Source: Coffea arabica (Eukaryota > Streptophyta > Magnoliopsida > Gentianales > Rubiaceae). Taken from it: a stretch of 64,000 nt of DNA. Shown here in pieces: positions 13,317 through 26,285 of this stretch. How positions within the stretch are numbered: position 1 is the stretch's first letter; every line of letters starts with the position of its first letter. The notes under the pieces were generated by a model. That model saw only the letters and a program-made list of their open reading frames with translations. It made no database searches and had not been told where the DNA came from. The stretch is from positions 10,114,501-10,178,500 of the forward strand of contig NC_092323.1 in assembly GCF_036785885.1 (NCBI RefSeq), given 5' to 3'. The translations under genes were made by a program, and so were the position numbers.

Positions 13317-13704
13317 GAAGCTATGGAAAGGAAGGAGAGAAATATCCGAGGTAAGCATAGATATCAAAACAAGAAGGAAGTGAACTTTGGAAATTGTTCA
13401 TAAAGAAACTGTATAATCCTTCGATTATTGTCAACTGAAAAGAGAGTAAAAATGTTACTGAAAAGCAGCTGTAACACAGTAAACAACCAAGGTTTTTATT
13501 AACAAACCCTGGATGCAGTCTGTAAATATCCAAATTAATAATCAATGCTAAGGGGCAACCTAGAGTTGCTGAATTATTTCTCTATTAAACCCCCCCAACC
13601 AACCAAACCAACAACCCCTTTTGTCCCTTTTCTAAGAAGAAGAAGAAGAATTAACCCAATTACAGAAGTCACATATGAGTCAGTAAAACTATACATGGCC
13701 CTGT

Positions 13705-16476
13705 TCATTTCTGGGTTTCTACAAGAAAATGTGCAGGCTGGCATTTTGCTGCATAACCAAATCTCGACGTGCTGTATTTTCTGTGTGCTCCAGTGAGTTT
13801 CCCTGTAGCTGCCTTTTGGTGAAAGCTGACGATCAATCTTGAGCATTCCCTATCGATCCATCAAAGACAGAAAAGGAATAGAACTTTTGTTAGGCCAATG
13901 CAGAATTTGAATTGAATGAAACATGTCAAAATGCTATACAAAGTTACTCACAGAAGCTCAGCTTCTGAGTAGCTGCTGTGCCATTCACAAGTTTTGCTCC
14001 ATTGTCCAACACCATATAGGGTGCACTGAGCAGTATAGATTGCAGCGGCGGCCAGAAATGATGGTGGAAATTTCAGCATTTCATACTCCACGAGACAAAG
14101 CTCGATCAAGAAGAATGATAAGAGCTCAAGCTTCTGATCAGATTGAGCAGCCTTGAGGAATCTTTTCATGAAAACATATGCAGTTGGTATGGACATATTG
14201 AAGTGTAGAGTATTGAGCATCAAACTCTCCTGCAAGTATACTCTCCTGAAAGTGTTAATTTTGTACTGAAATAGAAGGTCTACAAAAAAAATTACAACAG
14301 CACAAGGAAGCTCGGGTACCAACCATTTCAAGGACTTCTTTCCTAGTATAAGCTTTGTCAGAAATGAAAATCAGATCATCTACAACTGGAACAGAAACTT
14401 CCTCATACTTGCATGCCAAGAGCATAGCAACCAAACCAACAAGTTGCAACTTCTTTCTAACTACAGATTGCTTCTCTAAAAATCTGTCTATTAGATTAAT
14501 AGTTAGAAACAATGTCTCCTCCCTCAGCTCAAATTTGTAATGTACCTGCCAATTAGAATAAGTAGAGATTGATTAACTCTTCAAGATTCCAAAGTGGAAA
14601 GATATAATACTGATTTGGTACATATTATGGCTGTCACGAGACCCGAAACATTGCCAATACCTCAATAAGCCAGTCCATTAGTATGGCTCTCATCTTCTCA
14701 TTGATGTCAAACTGTTGTGCCATGTAATTTGGTGCAATGCAGCTACAGTTCTGCATATGGAAGAACATTAGTCACCTCATACTACTGGAATCAATCGCAG
14801 CAAAATCAAAAGTGAAGGATGGCTACTTTAGTTAATTTTAGCTAATACATCAACATATCTTTGAAGTAGTTGAAGCCATATAGTATATCATGTTGACTAG
14901 GAAAAAGGAAAAAGAAAAGGAAAGGTTTAAACAAAGAATCAACAACTCCACATTTCCTAGAAGAATCTATATAGATCTAGCACCTTTTCAAAGTTCAAAC
15001 TTCAAACCCCATAACACTGGTGGCAAAACAGATTAGATTTCCGTAGAGTTCATCTACTATTATTTTAATAGAGTGGGATAGCTTAGAACATGGCGTTATG
15101 ATTTTCCAGCCTGGGATTATCCACCTTGCAAATTACTTAATGGAGTATTCAATTTCGGTTGATATTCAAACTTTAATAATTTACCTGATTAGTTAGTCAA
15201 AATTACATCTCAATAGAACAAAAGTAAACATTTTCCCAAAAAAAAAAAAAAAAAAAGAAAAGAAAAATTAAATTACCTCCATTTTTCTGTAATAGGCATA
15301 CAGATCTTCTACATAGTCAGCAACTGCTAGTGGATTCTTTCCATCGCCTTTGTCAATATCTTGTATTGTCTCTTCAAATATGTCCTCCATGTCAACCTCC
15401 TATAAGATTTCATGAATGTTTAGTAGAAAAATAAAATCCATCTGAAATTCAAATTATATACCAGATAAAAATACTAGAAGAGATCAAAAGCAATTACCAT
15501 CTGGTCTTTTTCATGTGATACTGCTTCTGATTGTTCCAAAGACATGGGCACTGGTTGGTCTTTAGCTGCAGCCTCATGGTCTTCCACATCTGCTAGTGGG
15601 ATATCCTCCCAAACACTGAATTCTTCAGCTGACAATTTTGGTTTCTTGGCTTCCTGTTCGACGTCATTATGCCAGATTAATATTTGAATTAATTATTTCA
15701 AGAGTGACAGGGGACAAAGAAAAGAATGAATTACTATCTGAATCTTCAAGTTTAAACACAGGTACAGCTATTACCTCCAGGCAAGATTGTTTTGAGCTTG
15801 CAATTTGAGCAGCAAATTTTCTGCTAATAACGTGTTTTATAAACCATAAGCAAGAGTGGAAGGTAAAAACTGGGATTTCAGCTGAAGACATACATTCTTG
15901 ATCTACACCACCAAAAAGGAAAAATTGAACTGAAAGGTGAAGGACCAGGACTTACCTTGTGATTGGTCTATGAGCTGGATTAATAGGATTAATCTTCCCA
16001 CAAGCACCATTCGCTCTGCAGGAAAAAAAAATTAAAAATTAAAAATCCCAGTGTTATCAAAACGAAGGAGAAAATTGAATATCCGATTATACCGACAAAT
16101 AATTGAAACTTGAAAAAAAGAATCAAAGCAAAAGAAAGAGCCGGAGATTTACTCTGATAAGCCTCTCTTGTTAACAACACAAGGATATGGATGGCCTCCT
16201 CCAACTACATTGTGACTAATAACGCCTAAAGCTCTTCTACTTTGTCTAGTCTCCATTCCAAACTTTCTGCCGCCCATCATCTCCATCCCACCGCCTTTGA
16301 TTTTCCAACACAAATAAGAATTCAAAAACCAGTTTTTTTGGCAGCTGATTTTCTAACTAAAAAAACCAATAACGAAGGCACATAAATCTTGGGTATAATT
16401 TTCTTTGAAAATTGTTACCTTGAGTGTTTGTGGGTTTAAAGAGAGTGGGATTGTTCTCATTCGACGGTAAAACCAT
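13705..16476 (-). CDS. CYCB2: mitotic B2-type cyclin
   Basis: A regulatory subunit for cyclin-dependent kinases at G2/M. Ten exons, in transcript order: 16476-16419, 16294-16153, 16015-15956, 15820-15775, 15653-15498, 15399-15277, 14750-14661, 14545-14324, 14229-13952 and 13849-13705. They join in frame to 439 residues. Residues 39-48, [10 protein letters not shown], are a textbook destruction box (RxxLGxIxxN) for APC/C-driven degradation. The cyclin N-box starts at about residue 205 with [12 protein letters not shown] and continues through [14 protein letters not shown] and [10 protein letters not shown]. The cyclin C-box spans roughly residues 325-425, including [18 protein letters not shown] and [10 protein letters not shown]. 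The protein ends HFLVETQK. Length and box pattern fit plant group B2. Two consensus MSA elements lie upstream, consistent with M-phase transcription. The start is the only ATG in the first exon. Confidence 0.93.
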
Positions 16477-16747
16477 GATTTTCTTGTTTATCCAAATAGT
16501 CAGACACCGACCCGGATCAGAAAAACTCTAGTTTTTTCGCTCTCTTCTTGATTCCCAGAAGAGAAAATAAAAAGAAAAAAATCCTCCTGTTTTTGCTCTC
16601 TTCTTCAATGGACCAAAGCAAGCAGGTCTAAAGAAGAAGAAGATAATAATATACAAGTAGTAATGACGACCTGCTGCTGGGGTTTGAGAGAGAATTACAT
16701 GGGTATTTGTCTTAGGGGCGAGGGGGTTGGGGGAGATTTTATTCAAA

Positions 16748-16758
16748 TCCAACGGCTA
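16748..16758 (+). promoter_or_regulatory. MSA (M-phase-specific activator) element, + strand
   Basis: TCCAACGGCTA matches YCYAACGGYYA, the element bound by three-repeat MYB factors in plant G2/M genes. It lies about 270 bp upstream of the cyclin start codon, in the opposite orientation to the gene. Confidence 0.75.
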
Positions 16759-16769
16759 GTGAAAGAAAA

Positions 16770-16780
16770 TGGCCGTTGGA
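16770..16780 (-). promoter_or_regulatory. MSA element, - strand
   Basis: On the - strand this reads TCCAACGGCCA, a full match to YCYAACGGYYA. With the + strand element 11 bp away it forms an inverted pair. A further AACGG core sits at 16824-16828 (CACAACGGTCA, one mismatch). Confidence 0.75.
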
Positions 16781-16839
16781 TTATTATTTTTGCGTAGAAA
16801 CTACTTTACGGTCCGCTGCTCACAACGGTCACCTGTGTT

Positions 16840-18353
16840 GGGGCTGGGTTGGCATGTGCCCTGCGGCATGTGGCTTTTGTTGCTTTCAAATTAGCGTAAA
16901 ATTTCTTCCTTTCGGCCCTTTTTCTTTTCTCTTTTAAGTGCGTGACTGTGTGTAAAACTAGGACTAGAAAGGGCGTCAATAATAGAGAAATTGATTGGGG
17001 TTTGCACTTTTAGGAAGCTCACTGAAACAATTAAAAAAAAGGGTTCGTAGGGCGCTCTTCCCCACTTTTGGCCGGGCTCCTGTGGTCCTATGTATTAACC
17101 CTCAGCTCCTGTCCTACCAAACAAAGACTGGACAAGGGGCCGAACAGTCATCAGCAAAACTGTTTGGAATGGTTTTGTGCAAAATGCACAATATATAACT
17201 GTGTACATATATATACATATTGTGTAACTCACTTTCAATAACGTGTAACTATAGAATAAATTTTTGTGGGTCCTACATATAATGTAAAAAACAATGTATG
17301 AAATGAAATGTAGATCTTACATTTTTTTTTTTATCAAATATTGGCCATGAACCTTCAGAAACGGTTGCAGGCCATTCCTGCCCCTCCTCCACCAAAGACA
17401 TATATATACTAGAAGAAAAGAAAGAAAGAAAAAGGAGGAAATTGCTGTAAAAAAAATATATTTACTTGTTTATTATAGGATATGAGATAAACCAAAATAG
17501 AAGGATACTACTATCTGGTTCATGTTTCCTTTCTTTTGTTAGTAATAATGAGATCTATTAACGGACGTAATTTGCATTTTCTTGGATGACTAGTCGGTGT
17601 TCAAGAGAGTTAGTGCATTGAATTTGTTCCATCGCTTCTAATGATAAAAAATACCGGAACTCTTATTCCAAGAAAACGTTTTAAGTATAAGGAATTCTCT
17701 ATTGCACCCAACAACTCTTCGTTCTTTCTTTTTTAAAAAAAATCGTAAATAGCTTTGTAGGTTTTGATGTAATTGGAGTGATTGTCTTCATATTAATTGA
17801 GAAGTACTCAAGTGGCACTGACACCAGTATACAGTTATAATACTTTAATAGTTATAGTTTCATTTCTGGAGTTTTGGTACTGAAAGCTTGCAGGCCTGCA
17901 ATCTGGACAAACGGTTTCGAAACTTAACGTTCTCTAAGGGCCTATAAGGGTATTTCTAGAGGCCATTTAATAGTGGTGTGGTGTGACCAACAATTCTATA
18001 GAAAATTTAAGAAGAAATTGAACCATATTTTTTTTTGATGATAAAGAAGCTTTACCTCATAATAAACCTTTAGCTGACGGGAACCAACAAGGCAAAGACC
18101 ATGCGTCAAACTACCAAGTGCAAGAAGGAATCAAGCTCTGCATGTGGAGAGTTAATATTCTCATAATAGCTAAGTATATCACGGGGCTAGACCGACTAAT
18201 TGGCGCTTAATTCTCTCTATAATCTTCTTCGCTATCAAAAACTGGCAACTTGTCACAATGAAACGAACTTTTGCTGCCATGCACTCAATGCCACTACTTA
18301 GCAGGACTACTAGTGACATTCTAAAACAGAAGATTAGATCTAATATAACAGGT
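16840..18353. other. AT-rich spacer between the cyclin and the poly(A) polymerase relative
   Basis: No gene is supported. The 16990-17200 segment is comparatively GC-rich and may be promoter or an unrelated relic. 17200-18350 is AT-rich with short purine runs. The right edge is the 3' UTR of the - strand gene that ends at 18354. Confidence 0.4.
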
Positions 18354-21300
18354 TCATTTGAATAGACTAGAAAGCGTTTGAGGTCTGCCTTCTAGTTTCT
18401 CATTTTTATGATTTACACCCTTCTCCAGAACGCGCCTATTTTGATGTACATTACCTCCGATATACTCAACCACCACATTCTGCTGCTCAGTATCTGGTTC
18501 CTGATGCAAAAGGCAACTCTCTTTACATTTTGGCTGCTTTCTTGCAACATCATTATTTACTTGCTCCAAAAGCTTCAAATGCTTCTCAGCACTCTTCTTG
18601 TACTCTTCATCACCAGATGTCTTCTGCTCCTTAACAGGAGCCTCATGTTTCCCTGCTTGAAATTTCAGAGTTTCCAGCATTGATTTTATCTCTTCTCGAG
18701 GCACCCCATGACTATCTGCCTTTTCCAGCATCTTACTTGCATAAACCTGCAGCAAACTGCCAGTTTCTTTACTCTTCCCTTTGCGACACTTCTTAGCAGC
18801 CTCAGAGCAGGAATCGTCCTCTAACAAATCTTGCTTTTTCCCATCTAGATCCATTGACTCTGTATCAGCAGTTAGCATTTGATCCATATCTCTTCCTAGC
18901 TCAGAGAGTCCACCAATCTTTTCAAACAACTTCTGCTTCTTGGAAACTACTTGTTCTTCCACATAATTAGCAGCTTTTACAGTGCGTTTTGTATCAGTCT
19001 TTTTCCTCTGATCAACAACAAGAGGAGAATTTTCTGCCAGTATCTCTGCATTCTTTTCTGGATCAAGTGCATGCAATCTAATTTTATCTTTTCTCATCAC
19101 CTCATCTCCTATGACAAGTTCACAACCCAATGTATGCAAAATGATTTGGCCAAGGACAAATCTTGCCTCACGAGCGTTTCCTTTCTTTAAGGAATCATAA
19201 TTTATTTCCATACTTGCCCTTTTTGTCCTTAGGGATGTCAAATCTCTCACTAGCACATCAAATATCTGCTTTGCAGAGGCCCCCAACTTCTTGGGTACAA
19301 ATACCTGAAGAAGCACATGTTTTCATCCATGTTCAGTACTGACAATCTAGTCAGTAAAATTCAGCATAAAAACAACACTTGAAACACAATAAGTCAAGGC
19401 AAAGTTCCTGCTACAAAAGAGGAGCAAATGTATAATGCATCTCATATTGCATACTACTTTGGCTTTTATGCCACTGAGTTTTTGCATGAAGAAGTTTCTT
19501 AATCCATCTTTTGTATCCCTAAGGTATTACTGCCTCTGACTAATTTTCTGTCCAGTAATAGTAATAATACCATATATAAGTGATTATAAAGTGTCTAAGA
19601 AACAAACAATAGAAACCGTAATTTCAAACCAGGATGCTCTAAAATTAACCGGGATTCTTGTCTCCTTATAACCTAAACTATTGCTTTCTGTCCTGAAACA
19701 GTTGTTGGTAAGCTTAAACTACTGAAAAAGATGAGTGTCACAAAGAGCAAGGCTAGCTGAAGCACAATAGCTTTTACTATGCTTAAATTGAGTCATTTGC
19801 AATCTCCATACTACACGGCCAAAAGATGAGGCTTATATACATGGAAAAAAAACAAGTAACAAAATGGATATTTAGAATTCATTGAAAATCTAGCTTAAAC
19901 AAACAACCACGTGCAATACACTCAGGACATTTCCACTTAACACTCAGGACATTTCCACTTAAATTTACTCCACGATGAAGCACATAAAACTTCAACATTG
20001 GAGATCAAGTCCACCCACAGCCTGTTTCCTTAGATTAGGAAAATCAAGAAACTAGAATGCTGAAAAGTCCAAATGTACTTACCAAGCCAGGGCACTCGAA
20101 TGCTGGAAATTTTGCCATCTCTTTAAGAAGGATTTCCGCTTCAGACAAAAAACAGACAGAGTTTTGCACTTGCACAGCCAACTCACTAACTTTATCAGCA
20201 AGTTCATCATCTGATATTGAGTCAGAGCAACTTGCAATTTCAGGAATATAAATTTGCACTTCTTGAGCATGCTGTCTTGCAAATTTGACACCTTCTTCCC
20301 ACTTTCCATGAAAAAGTACTGATGCAACGGTTAACACAACAAGCGGATGTTGAGGATTACTAATTAATGCCAAGTGAAAGGCCAATATTGCAACCCTGTC
20401 CACCAAACATTGCAAGAAAGAAGAAGATCTAGGTAAGAGCTCCTATATGTAAACTTAAATGGAGGCTCAAAACTGAGGACAAAAGTCAGATTTGATTCTT
20501 TTCAAACTTCAAACTATGATAGAATACCACACAACTGCATTTAATATGAAAAATTGCAAGAGAACAAGCATGAGAGTATCATAAAATTGAGTAAGCAAGA
20601 GAAGTAAGCATTACTAAGGAGTCAATATCATAATTAACTGTCTGGCTATAACACCAATTCTGCACCAGCTTCCTATCTAGTTACAGTATTTGGGGAAGCC
20701 CATGGCATAAGATAACATTCAATTAAGTTTAAAACCAGGAATATCCTGCTATATGTGTTAGTTATCTAAAAGGAAAAGTATACCAAAAAAACCCAGTGCA
20801 CATGAGCTCAGAAATGAGGAAAACCAGTGCTTTTACACAGGTTGTAGACCAAAAAATTACCAAAAGATCATACAACTAAATGCATACAGAAGGAGATGTT
20901 TAGAACACAAAGCAGAAGATCATCAAGGAAGCATTGTCCTCCAAGAAAGAACAAATTATGTTCTCAAAAACCAAGAAGCAACATCTGAACAAAGACAAGA
21001 AAAATTTAATTTGATAAGCCTATCAATGGATCTTTAATTGTTGACACAGTAGCATTAAGCGCCAGAAAAATAAACACAATCACATAAAAATAACACTTGC
21101 TACTTTCCAGTGGGGCTTTGAGCTTTTTGAACAAAGTTAACTCACCACAAGGAGCTATCAGCAGGTCGATCACAACTAACCAACTTATCCAAATTGGAAA
21201 ATAGTTTCTGAAAAAAAAATCCACTGTCAAGGAGTGCAATTTGCTTTAGAAAAAGGACAAAAAAATTTTTCAGAGATCAAGAATTATGCTTAAGAACGAC

Positions 21301-24300
21301 TAAAATATAGCTAAAGTATAGTGAATATACACTAAAACCAGCTCATACCATCAGCATCGAGGGACTTTGACCAGATATATGAGCTTGTTGAGTAAGATGT
21401 GCCTCCTATAATCCCAAAGTTGTCGCATTAGAGTAATGTATGCTGGTGTGGGCATGTTGAAAATGATAACAGGAGGAGGCAAAAATAACTTACTTGGAGA
21501 GGTAGCAGGATCTCAAGTAGGTGGAATCTCCGAAGTAAAGATAGCGAAGGCTCAGCAGCCCCATAAGACAGCATATAGTTTAATTCCATCAAGATCCTAG
21601 ACTAGAAAAGCAGAATTGTCTAACTTAGTTTAGGCAAGACAATTTATTACTTTAAAAAGTGCACACAACGAGCATCTTGAAATGAAAAAGCTCAAAGGTT
21701 TAACTATTTCAGAGAGTCCATTCCAATGCATATAAGGAATGAATGGACTCTGCTTCAAACAAACGTGGAAGCTGAAAAGCAAACTCTACAACTCAAAGAT
21801 CTCACCATCCACTCTGTTAGAGTAGCATAGTAGTTTTGAAGCATGCTTCAAGGATCCTAAAACTTATCCTTGGATGGATTACTAGGAATTGGTCATCATA
21901 TACAGAGAATTAAAAAAAAAAAAAAAAGAAAGAAGAAAAGGTAACTGAGGAAATGAATGGCATAAGATAGAAGTGCTTCCCTACCATTCAAGGAAGTACC
22001 TTAGCTAAGCTCAGGATGGATGAAGAGAGCTTATGTATAGCACTTTCAGTATCTTCTGAAAAAGACAAGCCCAGACGAGCTGCTAGTCTCAAGGCACGCA
22101 AGATCCTTGCTGAGTGAAAGTAGACAAGAAAAGTCTACCAATTACTTCCAAACATTATTCTGCTACTAACCATTGCATCTAATAATCAGAACATTACTAA
22201 CAGAAAATTAGATCCACCTACCACAGTCTTCTTTAAATGACAATTTGGCAGGAATTAAAGTCCGCAGCTGAGCACATTTCACAGGAGTATAAATAATCAT
22301 TGAAATACCAACACAACTGATTATGTTCCAACTTCTGGACTAATTAGTCGAAATACTTGAAGTGATAAGCTTACCTTTGATAACTTCAAATCTGAAAGTG
22401 CATCAGCATAATCATAGATTTTATTCACAAAAGGATCAAAGAACAAGCTGCTCCAACAATTTCACAATTGTGTAATTGTGTTAGATAACATCAAACAATG
22501 ACTAAAAACTCCAAAACTAAAACCATAAAGACTAATATCCTGCTTACACTTTAAGAATTCATAAAGCTTGTTAATGAACAACCCAAATGCTGAAGATGCA
22601 GGAATAGGAAATTAAAGTGCAGAGCTGTGCAAATAGGAAAAGGGCTGGTAGCTTTATTTCCTTTAAGTATCTACATATTCAACATAAATTCCCTAAGCTT
22701 GACAGGATAGATTGGCTTCAATGGCTTAATACAATATAAATGCCAAAATCATGCACTATTATTAACAGAAAAAGCAGTTCAAATGGAAAAAACCTTATAA
22801 TCTGTCTAGTTTAATGGCCACATAGAGTTTACCAACTTACCGAAATATCAAATGACTTAATCGAAATTATTCATGAGCATAGGAAGCATAGGTAAAATAT
22901 GATCACATCCTTTTGACATTTGAGTAATATATCCTCGAGGCACAATAAAAGTCAACTTATTGTTTTATCCAAAAGCATAACTAAAAAATCACCTGTTAAC
23001 AGTAAAGTCGCGATGCATGCAATTCCTCCAACGAGCAAGGTCCTTTTTATCACATCCTTTTGGCAATTGAGAGACAGAAAACTTGCCATCCTTCCCATCA
23101 TTATGTTGTGCACGTGTTTGGAAGCTTGATACCTGCATTGCATCAGATCGGTATCTTATAACTACATTACTTTGACAGAAATCAATGGTAAAATGCAATA
23201 TCTTCACGTATCATGCTCTGAGACCAGGAATTCTGAAATTACGTCTCACTACAAGTAAGATGGTACTTAAATACCACTGTTTTTTATTGGTAGCTGGCCG
23301 TGATAGTACCTAGGCTGGTACTTCAAGTACAAAAATGTTGCATATTAACAACTAAATGCTGAACCTACCTCCACTACACTGCCTTTGATATTCACTTGAC
23401 ATATAGGAAATCGCCTTCCTATGATCACAGATCGATGAAACTTCTTTCGCACCTGTTATATAAATATATAAAACTCATCAACCAAGGAAAAGCATGGAGA
23501 ATATGCAATTATCTCACTAACATGAACTGGAACCAAACCTGAGTAAGTGCAGCTGATGTGATCACATCAAAATCTTTTGGTACTCGCTTCAGGACTAAAT
23601 CTCTCACACATCCGCCAACAAAGTATGCCTCAAAACCTGAAAAGTGTTGACCAAAAAGACAAATTTTTTGTAGTGCGATACAGGTAAACGCTCTTTGAAT
23701 AGAAAAACATGCCACAATGAGAGCATAAGTGCTACAAAAAATTCTGTAATATGGGTCTCTATGAAGGCAAAAGAAAACTGGAAAACAGATAGCAGAAAAG
23801 GATCGGTTAATGGCTGTAAAGATTATTATTTCTTGGCGATCTCACATTTCAAACAAATGCTTTGTAGTGCTATTGATAAGTCATGAGCTTAACTTCCTTT
23901 CGGGTATGAAAACCATATGAACTACATAAGGCACCATTCTTGGAAAAGCACTCTATGTCCAAAAGTTCAAGTAGTAAAAGGGCCATCTCATTAACTAAAG
24001 CAATTAGTTAATAGTATTATGTTAAAGTGACTGCCTTTCAAATCAAAAGAGTGAAAATATCTTAAACCTAAAAACTAAAGCTACTTCAACAACAAACAAA
24101 TCTAACCTTCATTTTTAAGAATCTTCAGGACAATCCACGGGGACATCGGTATCATTGATTGATTTATCCCCATTTTCCTTGCATCCAGCTTTCTCCATTT
24201 TGAAAATTCAATTTCCCCTACACCATCATCTGCATCATTTAAGTTTCACCTTCCAGAACCATAACTAATATAATGTACAGCAGAGGAACAGCTAAAGTAA

Positions 24301-24792
24301 TCCGCAATTCCCAAATCCATTGCCTCTTCTCAACCTTGGAATCCCAAGAAAATGAAAAGATAATCTTGGAATTTAAATTTACTTTTTCTTCGGATGAAGT
24401 TTCCCGGAGGCCCTTACTTAGCACATCAAACATTAGGTAAAAAAGGAGAGTTTCAAAAAATCAGATGCTACGCAGGAGAATAGCTAAGTTTGCAAAGTAG
24501 TGGAGAGATACCTCGCTCAAAAACTGGAGGAGGGCACATTTCAGTAAGAGTGTGATTGAAATTCTGAAACAGATAGTTGAATTTCTAATTTAGCAAACCA
24601 GATCACGACTTGTTTGATAAAATGCCTCACAAAGAAAAGAGTGCTAGTAGTGAACAAGATTTTAGTGAAACAGGAGAATTTAAAGTGAGTGAGTTCAAGT
24701 TTGAGCTTGCAGGGTACCTGGAAGGTGAGAAGGGTTTTAAGGCGCGAGAGAAAAGATTTGCTTTTGGCGGCGGCAAGCGAAGACATCGCCAT
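18354..24792 (-). CDS. poly(A) polymerase / CCA-adding enzyme family protein (bacterial type)
   Basis: A class II nucleotidyltransferase of the bacterial poly(A) polymerase/tRNA nucleotidyltransferase family; plants have several, including Arabidopsis AGS1. Fourteen exons in transcript order: 24792-24718, 24563-24512, 24229-24107, 23636-23539, 23452-23369, 23132-22993, 22447-22375, 22267-22222, 22109-22000, 21601-21494, 21405-21349, 21207-21146, 20395-20083 and 19304-18354. They join in frame to 763 residues. The head domain is clear: [23 protein letters not shown], with GG and RD at residues 91-96 and the metal-binding DFD at 105-107. The NRDFTVN-type motif reads [21 protein letters not shown] marks the nucleotide-binding helical part. 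The N-terminus ([20 protein letters not shown]) is basic and S/A-rich, so organellar import is possible. The last exon encodes a long K/E/S-rich tail of about 300 residues with basic clusters ([16 protein letters not shown]) not found in bacterial enzymes. Polyadenylation versus CCA addition cannot be decided from sequence. Confidence 0.88.
19919..19962. repeat. 22-bp perfect tandem duplication in an intron
   Basis: CACTCAGGACATTTCCACTT plus AA occurs twice back to back, within the last intron of the poly(A) polymerase relative. It is probably a recent slippage or repair event. Confidence 0.9.
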
Positions 24793-24904
24793 CAGAAGGC
24801 TAGCTGCGTCGTGGCGGCAACCCCATTTCAGGCCAGAGATGAAAGTAACTGAAAATGGGCGGTCTCTCTTGGCTCGATGCTTTTAATTGTTACTCATATA
24901 TTAG

Positions 24905-25426
24905 TAGTGCTGTTAACGAGCCGAGTCGAGCTCGAGCATGTGATAATCGAGCTCGACTCGAACCCCTAATCGAGCCAACTCGAGCTCGCTCGATTAGTAA
25001 TTCGAGCTTCACAAACTATTCGAGATCGACTCGATGTGCTCGGTAGAAAACTCGAGCTCGAGCTCGAACTCGAGTTCAAAATCGAGTCGAGCTTATCGAG
25101 CTCGAACTCGAGCTTGTCGAGCCTGTAGAATATCAAATACACAATTAAAATGACGCTAATACCCTTACTATTCAAGCAATTTCGAGTTCGAACTCGAGCC
25201 TATCGAGCTTGTAGAGTATCAAATACATAATGAAATGACACTAATACCCCTACTATTCGAGCCTATCGAGCTTAAACGAGCCGAGCTATGCTCGGCTCGT
25301 CTATTAAACGAGCATCAAGTTAAACTCGAGCTCGGCTCGTTTCTCTCAATAAACGAGCCGAGTCGAGCCCTTATCGAGCCGGGTCGAGCTCGGCTCGCGA
25401 GCTGCCCGGTTCGATTAACAGCTCTA
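24905..25426. mobile_element. hAT-type MITE, 522 bp, with 8-bp target duplication
   Basis: The element starts TAGTGCTGTTAACGAGCC and its other end, read inverted, is TAGAGCTGTTAATCGAACC, giving imperfect terminal inverted repeats. It is flanked by perfect 8-bp direct repeats TATATTAG (24897-24904 and 25427-25434), the target length of hAT transposons. The interior is almost wholly built of CGAGCTCGAG-type palindromes, with an inner partial repeat around 25100-25140 and 25190-25230. It has no coding capacity. It sits 112 bp upstream of the start codon of the poly(A) polymerase relative, so it lies in that gene's promoter or 5' UTR. Confidence 0.88.
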
Positions 25427-26285
25427 TATATTAGTGAGTTGCTTTTTTTTTTTTTTTTTTTTTTGGTTGCCCCTTACTAATGAGTTGCAATTTATTCTCA
25501 AAGAAAATAAGTGTTTTATTAGACTCAATATTAAGCGATTTCAAGCAATTAATTTGTCTGCGTAAGGTCTTCTTATTAACTCCACTCTTGCTCCGTAGAC
25601 AATAATAAACATCTGAAATCCTAATTGTTTATTTTTTAAATTGTCAAGTGAAACTATTCGTCTATAACTTTTACCAAACATGTCTATATGGCAAAATCTA
25701 TATCTCCCATTTTTTTTTTTTAGATTGATGCCAACTTTTTAAAACAAATTTATACTTTTTTTTGTGTATGTGCAATACAACCAAATTCCCAACATTAAAC
25801 ATCGTATTCGTAGCTCTACATCAGCAGGATGAAAATCTAATAATGTTATTTTATTTTTTTTAGTTTAAAAGAAACTCTAAGCCATACAAGAAAAAAGAAA
25901 AAAAAAAAGGGAAGGGTTTGAAAATTGTATTAAGGATTGAAGACCTCGCATGAGTTATCTAATATATTTACAATTAAGTTGAATTTTGGAGACAATTACA
26001 TTGATAACATTGGCTCTGTATGGATACCTCTTTTTTTAAAAACTGTTTTTATTATTTGTGGAGTTTACACTAATAATTTCAAAAACAGCTCCAAAAACAC
26101 CATTTTAAATACAACTTACAAAAAAAAACCCACCACATTTTATTCTTTCACTCATTATCACCTACAACATACCACCACCCACCATTCATCCCTTCCTCCC
26201 TCGTCCACTGCCACTGTTGTCGCTCTCTCTCCCCTTCCTTCCATTGCCTCCTCCTTCCCCTTCAATTACAAGTTACAACAAGAGG

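Noticed and set aside
24905-25426. Short frames and a possible satellite or regulatory array of CGAGCTCG repeats
   Set aside because: Inverted ends and a perfect 8-bp target duplication explain the whole block as one MITE.
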